In this document: one piece after another, positions 15,539 to 24,648 of the stretch
How the letters are laid out: every line of letters begins with the position of its first letter
Position numbering within the stretch: position 1 is the stretch's first letter
DNA from: Pseudomonas rustica
Lineage (GTDB): Bacteria > Pseudomonadota > Gammaproteobacteria > Pseudomonadales > Pseudomonadaceae
NCBI RefSeq assembly: GCF_018336155.1
Contig: NZ_JAGYHF010000011.1
Span: 62,001 to 126,000, forward strand
Direction of reading: 5' to 3'
Length of the DNA: 64,000 nucleotides
Program-made: the position numbers and the translations under genes
The notes under the pieces: model-generated
Database searches by the model: none
Told to the model about the DNA's origin: nothing
Seen by the model: the letters and a program-made list of their open reading frames with translations, nothing else

Positions 15539-17029
15539 GTGTTCGAGCTTGCAGAGTGGCAGCGCCGTGCCGTTGCGTTGAAATTTCCCGATCACGCCGT
15601 GATCGACGGCCAACATTGCGCCGCGCAGTCGGGGCAGACCTTCGCCGCAATCAATCCGGCGACCGGGCAGTGCCTGGCGAATGTCGCTGCGTGTGGCGAG
15701 GAAGATGTCGACGCAGCCGTGCGCAATGCGCGGCAAGTGTTTGAGGCGGGCACCTGGTCGCAACGCCCGCCCGCCGAGCGCAAGCAAGTGTTGCTGCGCT
15801 TGGCGGATTTGCTGATGAGCCATCGCGAAGAACTGGCCTTGCTCGACTCGCTGAACATGGGCAAACCGGTGATGGACGCCTACAACATCGACGTGCCGGG
15901 CGCCGCCGGGGTGTTCCGTTGGTACGCCGAAGCCATCGACAAGCTCTACGACCAAGTCGCGCCCAGTGCGCCGAATGTATTGGCGACGATTACTCGCGAA
16001 GCGCTCGGTGTGGTGGCGGCGGTAGTGCCGTGGAATTTCCCGTTGGACATGGCCGCGTGGAAACTCGCCCCGGCGTTGGCAGCGGGTAATTCGGTGATTT
16101 TAAAACCGGCGGAGCAGTCGCCGTTTTCGGCGTTGCGCCTTGCCGAGTTGGCGCTGGAAGCAGGGTTGCCGGCGGGTGTGCTCAACGTGTTGCCGGGTCT
16201 TGGCGAGCAGACGGGCAAGGCGTTGGGTTTGCACGCGGATGTCGATTGTCTGGTGTTCACCGGCTCGACCCAGGTCGGCAAATATTTCATGGAATATTCC
16301 GCGCAGTCGAACCTCAAGCAGGTGTGGCTGGAGTGCGGCGGCAAGAGTGCCAATCTGGTGTTCGCCGATTGCCAGGATCTCGATCTGGCGGCGGAAAAAG
16401 CCGCGTTCGGGATCTTCTTCAATCAGGGCGAAGTCTGCTCGGCCAACTCGCGGTTGCTGGTGGAGCGTTCGATTCATGATGAGTTTGTTGAACGGCTGAA
16501 AGCGCAGGCTGAACGCTGGTTGCCGGGCGATCCGCTGGATCCGCAGAGCAGCGCGGGGGCGATTGTCGATAGCAAGCAAACGGCGAGCATCATGGGTTTT
16601 ATTCGCAGTGCCGAGGAGTCTGGGGCGACGCGGATTTGTGGCGGGCAGCAGCGGCGGTTTAACGGGTCGGACAATTTTATTGATCCGACGATTTTTACCG
16701 GTGTGACGGCGGATATGCCGCTGTTTCGTGAAGAGGTGTTTGGCCCGGTGTTGGCGGTGGTGCCGTTTGACACTGAGGAAGAGGCGCTGCGCTTGGCCAA
16801 TGACAGTGTTTACGGTCTGGCGGCTTCGTTGTGGACGGATGACCTGAACCGGGCGCATCGCGTGGCGCGGCGGTTGCGCGCAGGTACGGTGTCGGTGAAT
16901 ACCGTTGATGCGCTGGATGTGACGGTGCCGTTTGGCGGCGGTAAGCAGTCGGGGTTTGGTCGCGATTTGTCGCTGCATTCCTTCGATAAATACACCCAGC
17001 TGAAAACCACCTGGTTTCAGTTGCGCTGA
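15539..17029 (+). CDS. NAD(P)-dependent aldehyde dehydrogenase, PuuC/KauB-like
   Basis: Encodes 496 residues, a standard aldehyde dehydrogenase length. Family landmarks are VVPWNFPLDMAAWK (coenzyme binding), FTGSTQVGK, LECGGKSANLVF (general-base Glu), and NQGEVCSANSRLLVE with the catalytic Cys. The closest match by motif is the gamma-glutamyl-gamma-aminobutyraldehyde dehydrogenase group used in putrescine and amine breakdown, but broad-specificity relatives exist. The start is the GTG at 15539, eight bases after CAGGAG; the frame is open farther upstream but without ribosome sites. It is divergent from a LysR gene and followed by a REP-rich spacer. Confidence 0.9.
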   Translation: MFELAEWQRRAVALKFPDHAVIDGQHCAAQSGQTFAAINPATGQCLANVAACGEEDVDAAVRNARQVFEAGTWSQRPPAERKQVLLRLADLLMSHREELALLDSLNMGKPVMDAYNIDVPGAAGVFRWYAEAIDKLYDQVAPSAPNVLATITREALGVVAAVVPWNFPLDMAAWKLAPALAAGNSVILKPAEQSPFSALRLAELALEAGLPAGVLNVLPGLGEQTGKALGLHADVDCLVFTGSTQVGKYFMEYSAQSNLKQVWLECGGKSANLVFADCQDLDLAAEKAAFGIFFNQGEVCSANSRLLVERSIHDEFVERLKAQAERWLPGDPLDPQSSAGAIVDSKQTASIMGFIRSAEESGATRICGGQQRRFNGSDNFIDPTIFTGVTADMPLFREEVFGPVLAVVPFDTEEEALRLANDSVYGLAASLWTDDLNRAHRVARRLRAGTVSVNTVDALDVTVPFGGGKQSGFGRDLSLHSFDKYTQLKTTWFQLR

Positions 17030-17042
17030 TACCGAGTCGACC

Positions 17043-17256
17043 CCTTCGCGAGCAGGCTCGCTCCCACACTGGATCTAGGTCACACCGAAGATCCCCTGTA
17101 GGAGTGAGCCTGCTCGCGATAGCTGTCTTTCAGTTAATACATCTGTGTCTGAAACCCCGCCATCGCGAGCAGGCTCACTCCTACAGGTTCAGTGGCGTCT
17201 ACAAATCCAGGGTTCGCTCGAGATCATTGTCGGAGCGAGCCTGCTCGCGAATGCGG
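17043..17256. repeat. Cluster of four REP palindromes (CGCGAGCAGGCTCRCTCC type)
   Basis: Four copies of the core alternate in orientation at about 17046-17068, 17096-17119, 17162-17187 and 17231-17256, forming two REPIN-like inverted pairs. They fill the start of the 500-base gap between the aldehyde dehydrogenase and the ABC importer. From 17257 to 17529 I see no gene or recognisable regulatory site other than the promoter expected for the importer. Confidence 0.85.
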
Positions 17257-17529
17257 TGGGTCAGCCACCGAAAATCCCCGATCTGCACCCTAGTCGAGCA
17301 TCCCCGCCAACACCGCCCCTTGGCAGTGCGCACTACCCAGTTTTTTCATCATTTGCAGCCAACAATTTCCTGATTTTCCTCACCGCGCACATGGGCCACC
17401 ATCGATCTTGCCCGCCAGCCGAATGTTGTCCGCCCAAGCGTCCGCGAGAGACCAACGGCAGCAACTGCACAACGGCCGGCGACCGTACTGCCCATGACAA
17501 AACTAAATCAACAGCGTCGGGAGTGCTCC

Positions 17530-18516
17530 ATGATCAAGTCCTTGTGTCTCCGTCTCACTCACCCTCTGGCAATCACCGCCCTTGCCGCCACGGTCGCGAC
17601 CAGCGCCCAGGCCGGCACCCTGTCCATCGGCCACACCACGTGGGTCGGTTACGGCACGCTTTATCTGGCTCAGGATCTGGGCTACTTCAAGGAAAACGGG
17701 TTGACCGTCGAATTGCCGGTGGTCGAAGAGGCGTCGATGTACATGGCCGCGCAAGCGTCCGGGCAATTGTCCGGTTCGGCGTCGACCATCGATGAAGTGC
17801 TCAAGTACCGTCCGCAGTTCTGCTTCAAAGCGGTCGCGGCGCTGGATGACAGCCATGGCGGCGACGGCGTGCTGGTCGGCAAAGACGTCAAGAGCCTGCA
17901 AGAACTCAAGGGCAAATCCGTGGCGGTCAACGAAGGTTCGACCTCGCAATTCTGGCTCTCGTACCTGCTGAAAAAGAACGGCATGAGCATGAGCGACATC
18001 ACCGTGCAGAACATGACCGCTGACGATGCCGCCACCGCGTTCATCGCCGGTCGCGTGCCCGCCGCCGTGACCTGGGAACCGCACCTGTCGATGGTGCGCG
18101 ACAAACAGCAAGGCAAAGTGCTGATCGACAGCAGCAGCACCCCTGGCGTGATCGTCGATGTGGTAGCGCTCAATTGCAGCGTGATCGAGAAGCAACCGGA
18201 AGACGTCAAAGCGCTGGTCGCCGGTTTGTACAAAGCCGTGCAGTACACCAAGGATCATCCGGAAGACGCTTACAAAATCATGGCCAAAGGCGTCGGCGGC
18301 TATCTCTCCGATCCGAAGGAACTGGCCGCCGCTGCACAAGGCGTGCGTTTCTACGATCAGGCGATGAGCGAGAAACTGCTCGGCTCACCGGGCAAACCGG
18401 GCGACAGCGCGCCGCTGATCAAACTGGCCAACGAAACCGCCAGCGAACTGCAGGGCAAGCCTTACAACGTCAGCAACGACGATCTGGTCGACAACCGTTT
18501 CGTCACCCCGCTTTAG
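17530..18516 (+). CDS. ABC transporter substrate-binding protein, NitT/TauT type
   Basis: Encodes 328 residues with a cleavable signal peptide (basic MIKSLCLR, hydrophobic core, cleavage near AQAG at residues 26-29). The mature protein begins LSIGHTTWVGYGTLYLAQDLG, the usual start of periplasmic binding proteins for taurine, alkanesulfonates, nitrate and related solutes (SsuA/TauA/NMT1-like fold). It should deliver its ligand in the periplasm to the permease and ATPase encoded next, 10 bases and then an overlap downstream. The ligand is not obvious; sulfonates, a pyrimidine precursor or an amine are all possible. ATG at 17530 chosen because the signal peptide starts there. Confidence 0.88.
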   Translation: MIKSLCLRLTHPLAITALAATVATSAQAGTLSIGHTTWVGYGTLYLAQDLGYFKENGLTVELPVVEEASMYMAAQASGQLSGSASTIDEVLKYRPQFCFKAVAALDDSHGGDGVLVGKDVKSLQELKGKSVAVNEGSTSQFWLSYLLKKNGMSMSDITVQNMTADDAATAFIAGRVPAAVTWEPHLSMVRDKQQGKVLIDSSSTPGVIVDVVALNCSVIEKQPEDVKALVAGLYKAVQYTKDHPEDAYKIMAKGVGGYLSDPKELAAAAQGVRFYDQAMSEKLLGSPGKPGDSAPLIKLANETASELQGKPYNVSNDDLVDNRFVTPL

Positions 18517-18526
18517 GAGGCCCGCA

Positions 18527-19330
18527 ATGTTCAAGCGCAATTCGTGGCTGAGCCGCAGCCTCACGCCGAAAACCGCATTGCCGGTGCAAGTGGTGTGGAG
18601 CGCCAGCGCTCTGGCCTGGGTGTTGTTGGTCGGTCTGTGGGCCGGACTTTCTTATGGCGGCATCGTGCCGGGAATGTTTTTGCCGACACCGGGCGCGGTG
18701 GTTGAAGCCGCCGTGCGCCTGAGCCGCGATGGCACGCTCGGCACACATGTGTGGGCCAGTGTCGAAGTGGTGATGGTCGGCTTCATCGTGTCGTCGTTGG
18801 TGGCGGTGCCGTTGGGGTTGCTGATGGGCAGCTTCCGCATCGTTCAGGCATTCCTTGAGCCGCTGGTGAACTTCATTCGTTACCTGCCGGTGACCTCGTT
18901 CGTGCCGCTGTTTATTTTGTGGATCGGCATCGGTCTGGAGCAGCGCGTTTCGGTGATTATTTTCGGCGTGTTCTTTCAGCAACTGGTGATGATCGCTGAT
19001 GTGTCGAAGGGCATTTCCAAGGATCTGATCAACGCGTCCTACACCTTGGGCTCCAGCCGCCGCGATGCGGTGTTGCATGTGATCGCGCCGGCCTCGGTGC
19101 CGGGCGTGCTCGACACTTTGCGCGTAACCATGGGCTGGGCCTGGACGTATCTGGTGGTGGCGGAACTGGTCGCTGCGTCCAGCGGTTTGGGTTACCTGAG
19201 CCTGAAAGCCATGCGCGGCTTTCAGGTGGACGTGATTTTCCTCGCCATCGCGATCATCGGCCTGCTCGGTCTGGTCACCGATCAACTGTTCCGTTTTCTC
19301 CGACTGAGGGTTGCCGCATGGGCTCAGTGA
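18527..19330 (+). CDS. ABC transporter permease, NitT/TauT (SsuC-like)
   Basis: Encodes 267 residues with about six transmembrane segments and the BPD_transp_1 coupling region: SKDLINASYTLGSSRRDAVL, followed by VTMGWAWTYLVVAELVAAS, matches the EAA loop area of SsuC/TauC permeases. It forms the membrane channel for the preceding binding protein. A strong AGGAGG ribosome site precedes the ATG by 7 bases, and its 3' end overlaps the ATPase gene by 13 bases, so the three genes form one operon. Confidence 0.93.
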   Translation: MFKRNSWLSRSLTPKTALPVQVVWSASALAWVLLVGLWAGLSYGGIVPGMFLPTPGAVVEAAVRLSRDGTLGTHVWASVEVVMVGFIVSSLVAVPLGLLMGSFRIVQAFLEPLVNFIRYLPVTSFVPLFILWIGIGLEQRVSVIIFGVFFQQLVMIADVSKGISKDLINASYTLGSSRRDAVLHVIAPASVPGVLDTLRVTMGWAWTYLVVAELVAASSGLGYLSLKAMRGFQVDVIFLAIAIIGLLGLVTDQLFRFLRLRVAAWAQ

Positions 19331-20154
19331 CTGCTGCCAATCATCGTTTTATCGAACCCGTTGCCACCCCTGCGCAAGCCGCGCCGCGTTTGCAGGTGGA
19401 CAAGGTCAGCCTGCGTTACAAGAAGCCCGACGGCGGCACATTTACCGCGCTGGAAAAGGTCTCGTTCGAAGTGCCGGATCAGCAGTTTGCGGTGCTGGTC
19501 GGGCCATCGGGTTGCGGTAAATCGAGCCTGCTGTATTTGACCGCAGGCCTGGCCGAACCGACCTCCGGCGAAATCTATGTTGGCGGCCAGCAAGTGCAGG
19601 GGCCGGGCGCCGATCGTGGGATGGTCTTTCAGAGTTACACGCTGTTCCCGTGGCTGACGGTGCGGCAGAACGTCGAGTTCGGGTTGAAACGTCGCGGCAT
19701 GCCGGCGGCGCGGCGCAAGGAGATTGTTGATTACTACGTCAACGAAGTCGGTCTCGCCGGGTTCGCCGACAACTACGCTAAACAGCTGTCAGGCGGGATG
19801 ATGCAGCGCGTGGCGATTGCCCGTGCACTGGCCAATGATCCGCAGATTCTGTTGATGGACGAACCGTTTGGTGCGCTGGACAGCCAGACGCGTTTGCAGA
19901 TGCAGCAGTTGTTGCTGCGGGTCTGGGGCAATACTAAGAAGACTGTGCTGTTCGTCACCCATGACATCGACGAAGCGATTTTGCTGGGGGATCGAGTCTA
20001 TGTGATGGGCGCGAAGCCGGGGCGGATCAAGCAGATTCTCGACGTGCCGATCGAACGCCCGCGTTCACTGGACATGGTGATGGAGCGCTCGTTTATCGAC
20101 ATGAAACGGCAGATCTTCGGGTTGCTGCATGACGACCTCGAAGAGGTGCATTGA
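19318..20154 (+). CDS. ABC transporter ATP-binding protein, NitT/TauT (SsuB-like)
   Basis: Encodes 278 residues. Walker A is GPSGCGKSS at residues 62-70, the Q-loop lies in VFQSYTLFPW, the ABC signature is LSGGMMQR, Walker B is ILLMDEPFGALD, and the switch His lies in VTHDIDEA. It powers the importer from the cytoplasmic face. The ATG overlaps the end of the permease frame, consistent with translational coupling. An N-terminal extension of about 25 residues precedes the first beta strand. Confidence 0.94.
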   Translation: MGSVTAANHRFIEPVATPAQAAPRLQVDKVSLRYKKPDGGTFTALEKVSFEVPDQQFAVLVGPSGCGKSSLLYLTAGLAEPTSGEIYVGGQQVQGPGADRGMVFQSYTLFPWLTVRQNVEFGLKRRGMPAARRKEIVDYYVNEVGLAGFADNYAKQLSGGMMQRVAIARALANDPQILLMDEPFGALDSQTRLQMQQLLLRVWGNTKKTVLFVTHDIDEAILLGDRVYVMGAKPGRIKQILDVPIERPRSLDMVMERSFIDMKRQIFGLLHDDLEEVH

Positions 20155-20171
20155 TCGCCAATTCAACACGT

Positions 20172-20269
20172 CCCCCTGTGGGAGCGGGCTTGCTCGCGAA
20201 TGCGGTGTGTCATTCAACTTTTGTGTGACTGATCCACCGTCTTCGCGAGCAAGCCCGCTCCCACAGGGA
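20172..20269. repeat. REPIN (paired REP palindromes)
   Basis: Two inverted copies (20172-20200 and 20241-20269) of the GGGAGCGGGCTTGCTCGCGAA family enclose about 40 bases. It lies between the convergent ABC ATPase and EEP-family genes. Confidence 0.88.
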
Positions 20270-20288
20270 TCTGTAGTGTGCCAATGAT

Positions 20289-21368
20289 TTATGGAGTGGC
20301 GGGGAGCAGGAAGCGGGCGATTACTGGCAGGTGGTCGGAGATGCGCAACGTATCGTCCTGCCGCACCGTCGCTTCCACCCGTTTGATTTTCGGGCTGTAG
20401 AACAGGTAATCGACCGTGCGATCCGGGCCTCTCAGATCGGGGTCGTTGGGGTAGTGGGTCAGCCACTGCGCGCGGTCGATGCCGCTGGCTTCATTGTTAT
20501 TCGGGATCATCGGGTACTTGTCCCACAGCAGGTGCAGTTCGCTGTCGGCGGAGTAGGGCGTGCGTTGCTCGGCGGGCAGGCGCCGGTATTGTCCGAGCGG
20601 CAACAGATTGAAGTCGCCGCCGATGACCCACGGCAAACCCTGACTTTCGTACTTGTCGAGCACCTTGGTCATCGCTGTCACCTGCGCCTGCAAGGTGTCG
20701 TCCGGTTGGCTGGCGCGTTCCAGATGGGTGTTGAACACCGTCAGTTGCCCGCCATCGCTGAGCGGCAGTTTGGTCGCAAGCAAGGCATCTTTTGGTTGAA
20801 ACTGACGGCTGATGAAATTGGCCGGGGCCACCGGCAGTTGCAGGCGTTCGGCGTGTTCGATGCGGTAGCGGCTCAGCGTCGCCAGTTGCCGGCCAACGCT
20901 GCCAAAGATGTGCGGATCGGGGACGAAATCGGCCTTCCAGTCAAAGGCGTGGGCGCTGCACGGGTACAGGTCGGCGACGCGCTCCTGCAACAGCTTGAAC
21001 TGGTTCTGATAGTCGCTGGCCTTGGCGCCATCATCGAGTTCCTGCAACAGCACGACATCGGGTTGCTCGTCGCGAATCACCCGCGCCACTTCGTCGAGGC
21101 TGAAGGCCATGTCTTCCGTGGTCGGCGCTTCATCATTGCCTTGCGCCAGATCATTCCAGAACACGTAACGCTTGCCGGCCAGGTATTGCACGTTCCAGGT
21201 CATGACCTTCAAGGCTTGGCCCGGCACCAGCGTCGGCGGCGTTCCGGTGCAACTGACCGGCAAGGTTTCGCGGGCGTCGGGGCGCCAGGTCAGGCTGTAG
21301 ATCAGCCCGCCGATCAGGACGAGGGCGAGCAGGGCAAGCGCAACGGTGTAGCGCAGTAGGCGGGTCAT
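20289..21368 (-). CDS. Membrane-anchored endonuclease/exonuclease/phosphatase-family protein
   Basis: Encodes 359 residues. One N-terminal transmembrane segment (YTVALALLALVLIGGLIYSL) is followed by an EEP catalytic domain: VMTWNVQYL (metal-binding Asn), VVLLQELDD (metal Glu), VIGGDFNLLP (Asp and Asn), and a C-terminal RISDHLPV with the catalytic Asp-His. The domain is therefore probably periplasmic and hydrolyses a phosphodiester; candidates are phospholipids, nucleic acid or an inositol phosphate. The start at 21368 places the signal anchor at the N-terminus; the frame is open upstream. It is 75 bases upstream of nothing co-directional except the YciC-like gene, which may share its transcript. 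Confidence 0.82.
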   Translation of the reverse strand: MTRLLRYTVALALLALVLIGGLIYSLTWRPDARETLPVSCTGTPPTLVPGQALKVMTWNVQYLAGKRYVFWNDLAQGNDEAPTTEDMAFSLDEVARVIRDEQPDVVLLQELDDGAKASDYQNQFKLLQERVADLYPCSAHAFDWKADFVPDPHIFGSVGRQLATLSRYRIEHAERLQLPVAPANFISRQFQPKDALLATKLPLSDGGQLTVFNTHLERASQPDDTLQAQVTAMTKVLDKYESQGLPWVIGGDFNLLPLGQYRRLPAEQRTPYSADSELHLLWDKYPMIPNNNEASGIDRAQWLTHYPNDPDLRGPDRTVDYLFYSPKIKRVEATVRQDDTLRISDHLPVIARFLLPATP

Positions 21369-21443
21369 GGCTCGGCTTATAGCGTTACAGAAAGTGGCCC
21401 CGAGCATACCTGACGGCAGGCGCGAAGCCCAAGGGCTGCCGTG

Positions 21444-22118
21444 TCAGACCGCTCTGTCACTTTTGTCAGGCGATTCGCTGATCAGCATGAAAAGCCGGAA
21501 CAAGACCACACTGGTGAACAGTTGCAGGAAGCTGTGAGCGCTGTCGATCAACACGGCGATCGCCGGGTTCTGCGGTTCCGGATACACCGCCAGCGTCGCG
21601 CCTTTGAGCAGCCACAACGGCGTCATCACGCAGAGAATGCACAACAGAATCCGCCAGAAATGCCCACGGGTCAGGCGCAGGCTTTCTTTCATCGCCTGCA
21701 ACGGGCCGAGGCCGCGCAGCACCAGCAGGTACTCGCCGAACGCGAGCATCACCATCAACATCAGGCCCGGCAGGAAATACAGCGACAGGCCGAGCAGGAT
21801 CAGCAAGGTGTTGAGTGCGGTGAGCAGGGCGAAGCGCGGCCACAGACGCGCCGACATCGCCAGCAGATCCAGGGTGCGCGGCGACTCGCCACGGGTGCGC
21901 GCATCAAGAAACAAAATCAGGGCAGCGGTGTACAACGGATAAACCAGCAGGCCGACGACCACGCTGACCGAGGAAAAACTGTCCGGGTCGGTGTTGTGAT
22001 CGACCACTTGTTGCAGCAGCGCTTCGAAGATCACCAACGGCAGGCACAGCTGCACGATGCTGGCCAAATGGCGTTTGAAGAAATACAGGGAGTCGCGCAG
22101 CACTTCGAAGGCATTCAT
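21444..22118 (-). CDS. YciC-family inner-membrane protein
   Basis: Encodes 224 residues with about five or six hydrophobic segments. The start MNAFEVLRDSLYFFKRHLASI, amphipathic and basic, and the central YFLPGLMLMVMLAFGEYLLV followed by AMKESLRLTRGHFW, resemble the UPF0259 (YciC) family of inner-membrane proteins of unknown function. It lies upstream of the EEP-family gene in the same direction with 75 bases between them. I cannot suggest a substrate or reaction. Confidence 0.8.
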   Translation of the reverse strand: MNAFEVLRDSLYFFKRHLASIVQLCLPLVIFEALLQQVVDHNTDPDSFSSVSVVVGLLVYPLYTAALILFLDARTRGESPRTLDLLAMSARLWPRFALLTALNTLLILLGLSLYFLPGLMLMVMLAFGEYLLVLRGLGPLQAMKESLRLTRGHFWRILLCILCVMTPLWLLKGATLAVYPEPQNPAIAVLIDSAHSFLQLFTSVVLFRLFMLISESPDKSDRAV

Positions 22119-22296
22119 CAGTCGGTATCGCAGGTCGAAAACAGTGGCTCACTTTAACCGATGCGGCGCGGGGCGACACAAACGTAAACATTCGGTAAAG
22201 GTCGTTGAAACATCCTGTCACTGTCTCCATTACAGGAGAGCACCTTGTCCACCGTGGACGAGGGCAACGTTATCCCCGGCAATCTACGAGGTCGCC

Positions 22297-23043
22297 ATGA
22301 ACAGCGAAGAGCAAACCCTGATCGATGGACTGTTTTCCCGGCTGCAACAGGCCGAAACGGAGGCAGCCCCGCGCGACGCCCAGGCCGAGACGCGGATCAA
22401 GGAACACCTGACACGCCAACCGGCGGCAGGTTATTTCATGACCCAGGCGATTCTGGTGCAAGAGGCTGCGCTGAAGAGCCTCGATGAGCAGAACAAGCAA
22501 CTGACCCAGCAAGTCCAGCGTTTGCAGGCTGAATTGCAATCGGCCAAGGCGCAGAGTGCTGCGCCTGCTTCGAGCGGTGGCGGTGGTTTTCTGTCGAGTA
22601 TTTTCGGTGGCAGCCCGCGTCCGGCGCCGACCCAGAGTGCAGCCCCATCGTCGACTGGCGGCTGGCGCGAACCGGCACCGCAGCAAAATTATGCGGCGCC
22701 CGCGCCACAACAGAATGTCGGTGCACCACCACCAAACTACGCGCAACAAGCGGCTCCGGCAGCCGGCAGCAGCTTCCTCGGCGGCGCCATGAAAACCGCC
22801 GCCGGTGTGGCGGGTGGCGTGATGCTGGCGCAAGGCATCAGCAGCTTGTTCCATCACAACCAGCAGCCGGAAGAAATCGTTGAAGTGATCAAGGAAGAGC
22901 CGGCGCAGGTGGCCGACCAGAGCAACAGTGGCTGGGGCGATGATCAGCGCATGGCCGGCAACGATCAGGGCGGATTCACCGACACCGATTACAGCAGCGA
23001 CGACAGCTCATCGTTCTTCGATGACGATGACTCCTTCGTCTGA
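22297..23043 (+). CDS. DUF2076 domain protein with acidic tail
   Basis: Encodes 248 residues. The N-terminus (NSEEQTLIDGLFSRLQQAE to the coiled-coil stretch around LDEQNKQLTQQVQRLQAEL) matches DUF2076, described as a periplasmic ligand-binding-sensor-like family, although no signal peptide is visible. The middle is Gly/Pro/Gln-rich low complexity with FLSSIFGGS and a short hydrophobic Gly-Ala segment (TAAGVAGGVMLAQGISSLF). The last 20 residues are Asp/Ser-rich. Start chosen at the ATG at 22297 with GAGG nearby; the frame extends upstream without a ribosome site. Function unknown. Confidence 0.85.
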   Translation: MNSEEQTLIDGLFSRLQQAETEAAPRDAQAETRIKEHLTRQPAAGYFMTQAILVQEAALKSLDEQNKQLTQQVQRLQAELQSAKAQSAAPASSGGGGFLSSIFGGSPRPAPTQSAAPSSTGGWREPAPQQNYAAPAPQQNVGAPPPNYAQQAAPAAGSSFLGGAMKTAAGVAGGVMLAQGISSLFHHNQQPEEIVEVIKEEPAQVADQSNSGWGDDQRMAGNDQGGFTDTDYSSDDSSSFFDDDDSFV

Positions 23044-23072
23044 CCAACGGTCAATCATCAAGCAACACAACC

Positions 23073-23175
23073 CCTGTGGCGAGGGAGCTTGCTCCCGCTG
23101 GACTGCGCAGCAGGCCTTCTTTTAAAAGAAAGGGCCGCTACGCGCCCCAGCGGGAGCAAGCTCCCTCGCCACAGT
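23073..23175. repeat. REP-like palindrome pair (CTGTGGCGAGGGAGC family)
   Basis: The outer arms CTGTGGCGAGGGAGCTTGCTC and their reverse complement lie at 23074-23094 and 23155-23175, with GCGGGAGC-type inner arms. This is a different REP family from the GCGAGCAAGC type. It fills the gap between the DUF2076 and NYN genes. Confidence 0.85.
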
Positions 23176-23258
23176 GTTTTTTACTGGCATACTGAGCGCC
23201 TTTTTCGGGCCCCGCGCCTGATCCCGCTTCGTGCGCTCGCGCGCTCACAGGAACTCCG

Positions 23259-23738
23259 GTGAAAAAAATCGCAGTGTTCGCCGACGTGCAGAACCTCTAC
23301 TACACCGTGCGTCAGGCCTATGGTTGCCATTTCAACTATGCCGCGCTGTGGGCCGATATCAGCAAGGACGGGCAGATCGTCGAGGCCTACGCCTACGCGA
23401 TCGACCGGGGCGACAGCAAACAGCAGCAGTTCCAGCAGATCCTGCGCAACCTCGGCTTCACCGTGAAGCTCAAGCCTTACATCCAGCGCAGCGACGGCTC
23501 GGCCAAAGGCGACTGGGACGTCGGCATCACCCTCGACATCATGGACGCCGCCGACCACGTCGACGAAATCGTCCTGGCCTCGGGTGACGGTGATTTCGAT
23601 ATGCTGCTCGAACGCATCATCAGCAAACACGGGGTGCAAGCGGTCGCCTATGGTGTGCCCGGCCTGACCGCCAATTCGCTGATCCGCGCCGCCAGCCGTT
23701 ACGTGCCGATCGAAGGCGCACTGTTGCTCAAGAATTGA
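23259..23738 (+). CDS. NYN/LabA-like PIN-fold domain protein
   Basis: Encodes 159 residues. The start KKIAVFADVQNLYYTVRQ carries the first conserved Asp and the Asn of the NYN (LabA, DUF88) family; DWDVGITLDIM and VLASGDGDFDMLLERI provide the other acidic residues expected of a PIN-like nuclease active site. Such proteins are suspected RNases or RNA-binding proteins in the cytoplasm; few have a proved target. The start is a GTG with a GGAA element upstream. The exonuclease gene begins 1 base after its stop, so the two are probably co-translated. Confidence 0.87.
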   Translation: MKKIAVFADVQNLYYTVRQAYGCHFNYAALWADISKDGQIVEAYAYAIDRGDSKQQQFQQILRNLGFTVKLKPYIQRSDGSAKGDWDVGITLDIMDAADHVDEIVLASGDGDFDMLLERIISKHGVQAVAYGVPGLTANSLIRAASRYVPIEGALLLKN

Positions 23739-23739
23739 T

Positions 23740-24366
23740 TTGAACGGAGTTGAACCCGGTTTGGAACGCATTGCAGTCATCGACTTTGAAACCACTGGCC
23801 TCTCGCCGAACAGCAGCTGTCGCGCCACGGAAATCGCCGTGGTCATGCTGGAAAACGGCCGCATCGTCGAGCGTTACCAGAGCCTGATGAACGCCGGCGT
23901 ACGCGTCCCGGCGTTTATCGAACAACTGACCGGCATCAGCAACGCCATGCTGCGCACCGCGCCGCCGGCCGAACAGGTGATGAACGAGGTCAACGAGTTT
24001 GTCGGCTGTACGCCGCTGGTGGCGCACAACGCCTCGTTTGACCAGAAGTTCTGGGACTTCGAACTGGGGCGAATCAAGCGCACGCGGTTGCAGAATTTTG
24101 CCTGCTCGTTATTGCTGGCCCGACGCTTGATGCCGGCAGCGCCGAATCACAAGCTCGGCACCCTCACCACCTTCGCGCGCCTACCGCACACCGGCCAGGC
24201 TCACCGGGCCATGGCCGATGCCGAGATGGCGGCCAACCTGATGGCGCATCTGGCTGAAGAATTGCGCGGCAAGCACGGCGTGCGCGAGCTATCGCACGAC
24301 CTGCTGTGCAAACTGCAGAAAGTCCCTGCCGCGAAAGTCAGCGAACACCTGCAGCGTTATCGCTAA
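23740..24366 (+). CDS. DEDDh 3'-5' exonuclease, DnaQ/PolC epsilon-like
   Basis: Encodes 208 residues from a TTG at 23740, or 201 from another TTG at 23761 that may be the real start because it begins LERIAVIDFETTG; an ACGGAG element lies between them. The exonuclease motifs are DFETTG (Exo I, Asp and Glu), AHNASFDQKF (Exo II, Asp) and HRAMADAEM (Exo III, His and Asp). The domain alone, without a polymerase, is typical of housekeeping exonucleases for DNA or RNA proofreading and turnover. Its coupling to the NYN gene suggests a shared nucleic-acid role. Confidence 0.88.
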   Translation: MNGVEPGLERIAVIDFETTGLSPNSSCRATEIAVVMLENGRIVERYQSLMNAGVRVPAFIEQLTGISNAMLRTAPPAEQVMNEVNEFVGCTPLVAHNASFDQKFWDFELGRIKRTRLQNFACSLLLARRLMPAAPNHKLGTLTTFARLPHTGQAHRAMADAEMAANLMAHLAEELRGKHGVRELSHDLLCKLQKVPAAKVSEHLQRYR

Positions 24367-24382
24367 TCCCGACCACCTGATT

Positions 24383-24488
24383 GTTCCCACGCTCTGCGTG
24401 GGAATGCCTCAACGGACGCTCCGCGTTCGGCTTTGGATGGGACGCGGAGCGTCCCGGGCTGCGTTACCACGCGGAGCGTGGGAACGAT
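24383..24488. repeat. Palindromic repeat of the GTTCCCACGCTCTGCGTGGGAA type
   Basis: Outer arms TTCCCACGCTC...GAGCGTGGGAA (24385-24395, 24474-24484) and inner arms GACGCTCCGCG...CGCGGAGCGTC (24415-24425, 24442-24452) make a nested palindrome. It is a third REP-like family in this window. The rest of 24489-24648 holds only the promoter region of the next gene. Confidence 0.8.
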
Positions 24489-24648
24489 CAACTGACTCAC
24501 CGCCATCGCCGGCAGGGCTGATTCCCACATTGGTTCAGTGCTGATTTCTCAAAAGTGTACCGGCGCGATTAACGGGTTTTGTAACTTATTTTTGCCCGCC
24601 AGCCTTTCTAGAATATCCAATCCCAAGACTCTGACTGTCGAGCTGCTC

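Noticed and set aside
17041..17520. Possible CRISPR-like array from repeated GAGCAGGCTC units
   Set aside because: Copies alternate in orientation and spacing varies; they are REP palindromes, not direct repeats with uniform spacers.
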